Positions 60,071 through 64,000 of a DNA stretch of 64,000 bases are shown in pieces. The DNA is from Trema orientale. Taxonomy: Eukaryota > Streptophyta > Magnoliopsida > Rosales > Cannabaceae. The stretch covers positions 241,388-305,387 of the forward strand of contig JXTC01000243.1 of assembly GCA_002914845.1 (NCBI GenBank), in the 5' to 3' direction. How positions within the stretch are numbered: the first letter of the stretch is position 1; each line of letters starts with the position of its first letter. The position numbers and the translations under genes are program-made. The notes below the pieces were generated by a model that saw nothing but the letters and a program-made list of their open reading frames with translations, searched no databases and had not been told where the DNA came from.

Positions 60071-62564
60071 GGGTGACGTTTCAATGGAGTTTTTTGTTTT
60101 TGCTCCATGGGTACTCTAATTTAGGTCATTGGATTTTAATCTAATGGTTATAATAATATTAGTAATTTTATAAAAAAGAAAAATCTAATTAATATGTATA
60201 TATATAAAGTTATTTATGATTAAAAATATTGATGACCTGTTTATGACTAATGAGTTGGACATTTTTTTTTAAAAAAAAAATCATCTTTCTATTTTTCTTT
60301 TTTGTTTTCATTCCCATTTCATGTTTGATTCCTATCTTTTTATTCCATTCCCATTCATTCTTTATCTCTTACCAATTATATACAAGTGTAACTTTAATTT
60401 TTTTTTTTAAATTTTATATTTCTCACGCCAAATAGTTGGCGGAAAATTGAAATTTGACCACACAATAGCATTTAATTAATAAATAATAGTATTGCTGCCA
60501 TTGCATTTGCATGGATTATATGGAGGCCATGCTTTAATTTAGTTACGAGACCATGCATAATATATATATTTTTTTGGATAAACGACCACTAATAATTTGG
60601 TCGTGAGATGAGGCCATGAATTTAGAACTAATATTCCAATCGTTTAATTAATATAGAGACATGGATTTTATTAAATTTGAAAACTAATGTTCGAATTTTC
60701 TCACCCATATAATAGACAAAAGAATTAAAAATGTATTTCTATAATTTGTCCCATACTTTCCCATAAAAAAGTTAATATAATTTGGTCCTATATAATTAGT
60801 AAGAGTTTATTCTAAATAACAAATGCATGNTTTATTTTTTTTAATAAAATATTATTTTCCTTAGTTGGTAGCCTAGTTATCAATTTAATGTATTGTACAT
60901 AAATACACATACTTTTAAATATACAACCCAATTACATTGTTCTATTAAATTCACACGAGTACATAATATTTAAGACAATGAAAACATGATTGAAGAGTTA
61001 AAAAAATGTTAGTACATTTTTTTTTTAACAAAATATTATTTGCCTTAGTTGGTACCCTAGTTATCAATTTAATATATTATACATAAATATGCGCATACTT
61101 TTGAATATACAACCCAATTATATTCATATGTATATATGGTAATTTTAAATGAAAATAACAAATATACATCATCACTAATGAATTTTAAAGATGATTAATT
61201 TTAGAAAAAAATTAAAGTAGAATGAAATGAATAAGAGAAAAAAGAAAACTTACATATGATTAATAGAAGTACCTATAGATGTTATTTTTCAATGAAATTC
61301 ATATCTACAGAACCTTAAGTGTTTTAGTTCATATCAATTAATTAAAATTACAGACATATATCAATAGATTAGAACTATGGACTTGCACCTGGCGGAAAAT
61401 AGCAGTTTAATAAGTTTTGATCAAATATTACTCTTTGTGGCTATTTGATTAAGTAATAATATGTTATACTCTACATGATCACTTTTTCTAATATTCAGAA
61501 TTATCAAAATAATGTACAGGCAGTTATGTTCACTCTTCGTTGCTCTCAAGAGAAAATGATATGAGTGAAACTAACTTAGGCTAAAATGACTTTTTTGTGC
61601 ATTCTCTTGAAATTAACTTTTTTAGGAGTATTAAAGACATATCTTGACTTGTAGTCAAGACTTTCTTAACCATCAAAAATTCTTAAATAACAGTGTTTTC
61701 ATAATTAAGGAGCTCTTAATTATAGGGTTAATTAAGATCGAGGCATTGACACTTCTAAAAATGTCATTAGAAAAAAATTTGTAAAAACTCTTTTAGGCCT
61801 AAGTTAGTCATACCCATAACACTTTCTCTTACTCTTAAAATATGTCTAATAGGCTAATGGGTTTTCTTGGTCTTTGGAACTATTATTATTATTATTCTCA
61901 TGGTCATAAATAGGTGCAAGCATTAAAAAATTTGTTTTGATAAGGAGTCATATATGAAACTTGATGTTTTTAATAATCTTGATCTACTTATGTGTATGTA
62001 TTAAATTCATTTTTATAATTTCATAATAGATAAAACAAGGAAATACTACCTTTCAAAAAAAAATTAATAATGAAATACTAACCATGTATTTTTTTAAGAG
62101 AACTAACATTATTTTTTTAAGGAATTAACGTGAATTTTTTTTTTTATCATGATTAACGTGTATTTGGTTATAAAAAAAATAACTAACTAACCATTTATTA
62201 GTTAAAATAAAAATAAAAATGTGCATATCCCTAAAAACAATAAAATTTTTTTTTTAAAAAAAAGACCAAACCGTGTATCTCAAAAAATATTATCAAAATA
62301 CTTCAAAAAAAAAACCCACATATATCAAAATATTAAATACTAACAATTTTGGTTAAAAAAAATTCCTTAAAAAATCATTCCAAATTATTTTCTTTAAAAA
62401 ATTATTCCCAAATCTTATTCCTAACTCAATGAAAAGATGATTCTCTAAAAATTAGAATGGGAATGGTTGTAGGTAAAAATGACTTGCTATTATAAGTCAT
62501 TTTCAACTTGGGCGAAGTACCCATCTATGGAGCAAAAACAAAAAACTCCATTGAAACATGACCC
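60071..62564. mobile_element. 2.5-kb element with ~47-bp terminal inverted repeats, non-coding
   Basis: The left end (60071-60116) begins GGGTGACGTTTCAATGGAGT and the right end (62517-62564) is its reverse complement over about 47 bp with a few differences (ACTCCATTGAAACATGACCC). Both ends abut TA repeats, so the target was TA-rich and no longer duplication can be read. No transposase frame is found inside. The superfamily is unassigned; Tc1/mariner-like or Mutator-like are possible. Confidence 0.7.
60832..61140 (+). repeat. 184-bp tandem duplication
   Basis: The block with CTTAGTTGGTAGCCTAGTTA ... ATATACAACCCAATTA recurs 184 bp later with several changes. It lies inside the 2.5-kb TIR element. 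An N occurs at 60830. Confidence 0.85.
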
Positions 62565-62582
62565 ATATATATATATATATAT

Positions 62583-62811
62583 GGCCATCAATCTAATAGG
62601 TATTTTTTTTTACCTATACATAAGAATTATTTTAGTCGATTAAAATTTATCATACACATTTTTTTATAGTAAAAAGTAAGAGAGATAAGTAACATTAATA
62701 ATGCATGTCTTTTCATGCACATCATTATAGCAGTTGGATCACCGTTAGATGACGATATAATGATAAAAAAAAATACTTATACATAAAAAAAAACCTACTA
62801 AATTGGTAACC
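62583..62811 (-). mobile_element. GGTATTT-family MITE, copy 4 (opposite orientation)
   Basis: The ends GGCCATCAATCTAATAGG and AACCTACTAAATTGGTAACC are inverted. The interior GCATGTCTTTTCATGCAC and GTTGGATCACCGTTAGATG are the reverse complement of the block in copies 2 and 3. It lies in a TA repeat directly beside the end of the 2.5-kb TIR element. Confidence 0.75.
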
Positions 62812-63085
62812 TATATATATATAATATACAAAAATTTACATACAAATTCTGTCACTTTTATGGTGGTAACTATATATATAGTTTCATGTTAATTACACTT
62901 CTTTTAACCGAAAGTTAGGTACTAAGTTTGAATTCCCTTAGCTTCAGTTCAAACGAAAAAAAAAACTATCACACTGCGTCTAGCTCGAACGCAGTTCTCT
63001 ATGCCGTACCTAATATTATGTCTGAACACAAAATATTTCAACGATGGACCAAATCTACCAACTAAGTAGTCATATCAAGTTAATA
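62812..63085. other. spacer before copia element
   Basis: A 5' LTR should lie just before the primer binding site at 63086, but its start could not be fixed in this stretch. Confidence 0.35.
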
Positions 63086-63093
63086 TGGTATCA
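63086..63093 (+). other. probable copia primer-binding site
   Basis: TGGTATCA is the start of the sequence complementary to initiator tRNA-Met used by copia elements. It lies about 320 bp before pol-coding sequence on the same strand. Confidence 0.5.
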
Positions 63094-63401
63094 AGAAAAC
63101 GTGATTTTTCTGTTCTTCGATCTTTTTCTTTCCTTTTTTCTTCCTCATTACACTTTCGCTTTTTTACTGTCATTCTTTATTACCCCTCTTCTTTGTTACA
63201 TGCTACTTTTTCTTTTCGTGTCTGTCGTTGTCTTATGGAGCATGCAGCGCATTCTCTATCCGGCCTACTGACGACGATTGATCATCATCGACACTTTAAT
63301 TACTAGGATCATTATACAATTTATCTATATTAGTTTCGTCGGAGCTAATTAAATTAATTTGTTATCTAGTTCAATAAAGTCTATTAATCACGTGGAGATA
63401 A

Positions 63402-64000
63402 ATATTACAACTGAGAATAAGTAACATTTCTACATTTTCCCGCTATTTAGTTTCTTTACCTAAGTTAGATACAGCAGGATTTTCTTTTAATTTTGGTTGT
63501 GGATCTTTTAGTTTACATAAGAATAAAAATTTTATTGGTTCTGGAATCTTGTGTGATGGTGTATATAAGCTTAAACTTGATAATTTTTTTGCTGAGACCC
63601 TGTTGACTTTGCATCATAATATTGGAATTAAACGGAGTTTAGTTGATGAACATTCGGCTTACTTGTGGCATAAACGTTTGGGTCATATATCTAAAGAAAG
63701 AATAGCAAAATTAGTAAAGAATGGAATCCTACCAAATTTGAATTTTACTGATCTTGGTATATGTATTGATTGTATAAAAAGAAAACAAACCAAACACACA
63801 AAGAAAGGAGCCACAAGAAGTACACAGCTTCTTGAAATTATACACACTGATATATGTGGACCTTTTGATGTTCTGTCTTTTGGTGGAGAAAAATATTTTA
63901 TCACATTTATTGATGATTTTTCACGTTATGGTTATATTTATCTATTGCATGAAAAATCTCAAGCAGTGGACACCCTTGAGGTGTACATTAAAGAAGTTGA
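63402..64000 (+). mobile_element. Ty1-copia pol fragment (GAG-pre-integrase and integrase), runs off window
   Basis: One frame is open from 63402 to the window end. It reads SLPKLDTAGFSF, then GSGILCDGVYKLKLDN, then LWHKRLGHIS with H-x4-H and CIDC (the HHCC zinc finger), then the integrase core with HTDICGPFD and FITFIDDFSRYGYIYLL, holding the first two catalytic acids. No stop interrupts these ~200 codons, so the element is fairly young or under recent constraint. Gag and protease, expected before this point, do not fit between the primer site at 63086 and here, so the 5' part is deleted or rearranged. Confidence 0.85.

Overview
The window is plant nuclear DNA, almost certainly from a eudicot. 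It is AT-rich, its genes have GT-AG introns, and most of it is transposon sequence of plant type (Ty1-copia, Ty3/gypsy-like LTRs, hAT, Mutator-like, CACTA and tRNA-derived SINEs). Four host protein-coding genes can be supported; nearly all other long open frames are shadows of these genes or chance frames in repeats. The species cannot be named from the sequence.

Layout. 1-267 is an assembly gap. 268-5310 is transposon debris: a minus-strand copia element with an 1.8-kb LTR and a shrunken, broken pol, a CACTA end, and a fold-back element. 7722-10289 (+) is a six-exon RING/RAWUL E3 ligase gene of the DRIP type with no first exon visible. 12054-12590 (-) is an intronless PRA1-family gene. 13.0-29.4 kb is repeats: a two-level tandem array, a hAT element with a perfect 8-bp target duplication, a MITE split by a second transposon, a cluster of GGTCAA/TTGACC words, and long LTR-like repeats, one split by another element.

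The main feature is a pair of sieve element occlusion (SEO, P-protein) genes facing away from each other. One lies at 29462-36428 on the minus strand and one at 50177-53565 on the plus strand. Both resolve into seven exons with the same boundaries and phases and open frames throughout (709 and 683 residues). SEO proteins form the phloem P-protein filaments that plug sieve tubes after wounding. The pair probably comes from an old inverted duplication. The two share a short block around the TATA box, differ by a 45-nt in-frame internal duplication in exon 5 of the minus-strand copy, and are separated by 13.7 kb of repeats.

The rest (53.9-64 kb) is again mobile DNA: a LINE-type RNase H remnant, a SINE, a second copy of the Mutator-like MITE found beside the first SEO gene, a 2.5-kb LTR-like repeat, a 2.5-kb element with near-perfect 47-bp terminal inverted repeats, and a copia pol that runs off the right edge. 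Exon coordinates were worked out by hand from splice sites, reading phase and comparison of the two SEO paralogues. No database search was possible.
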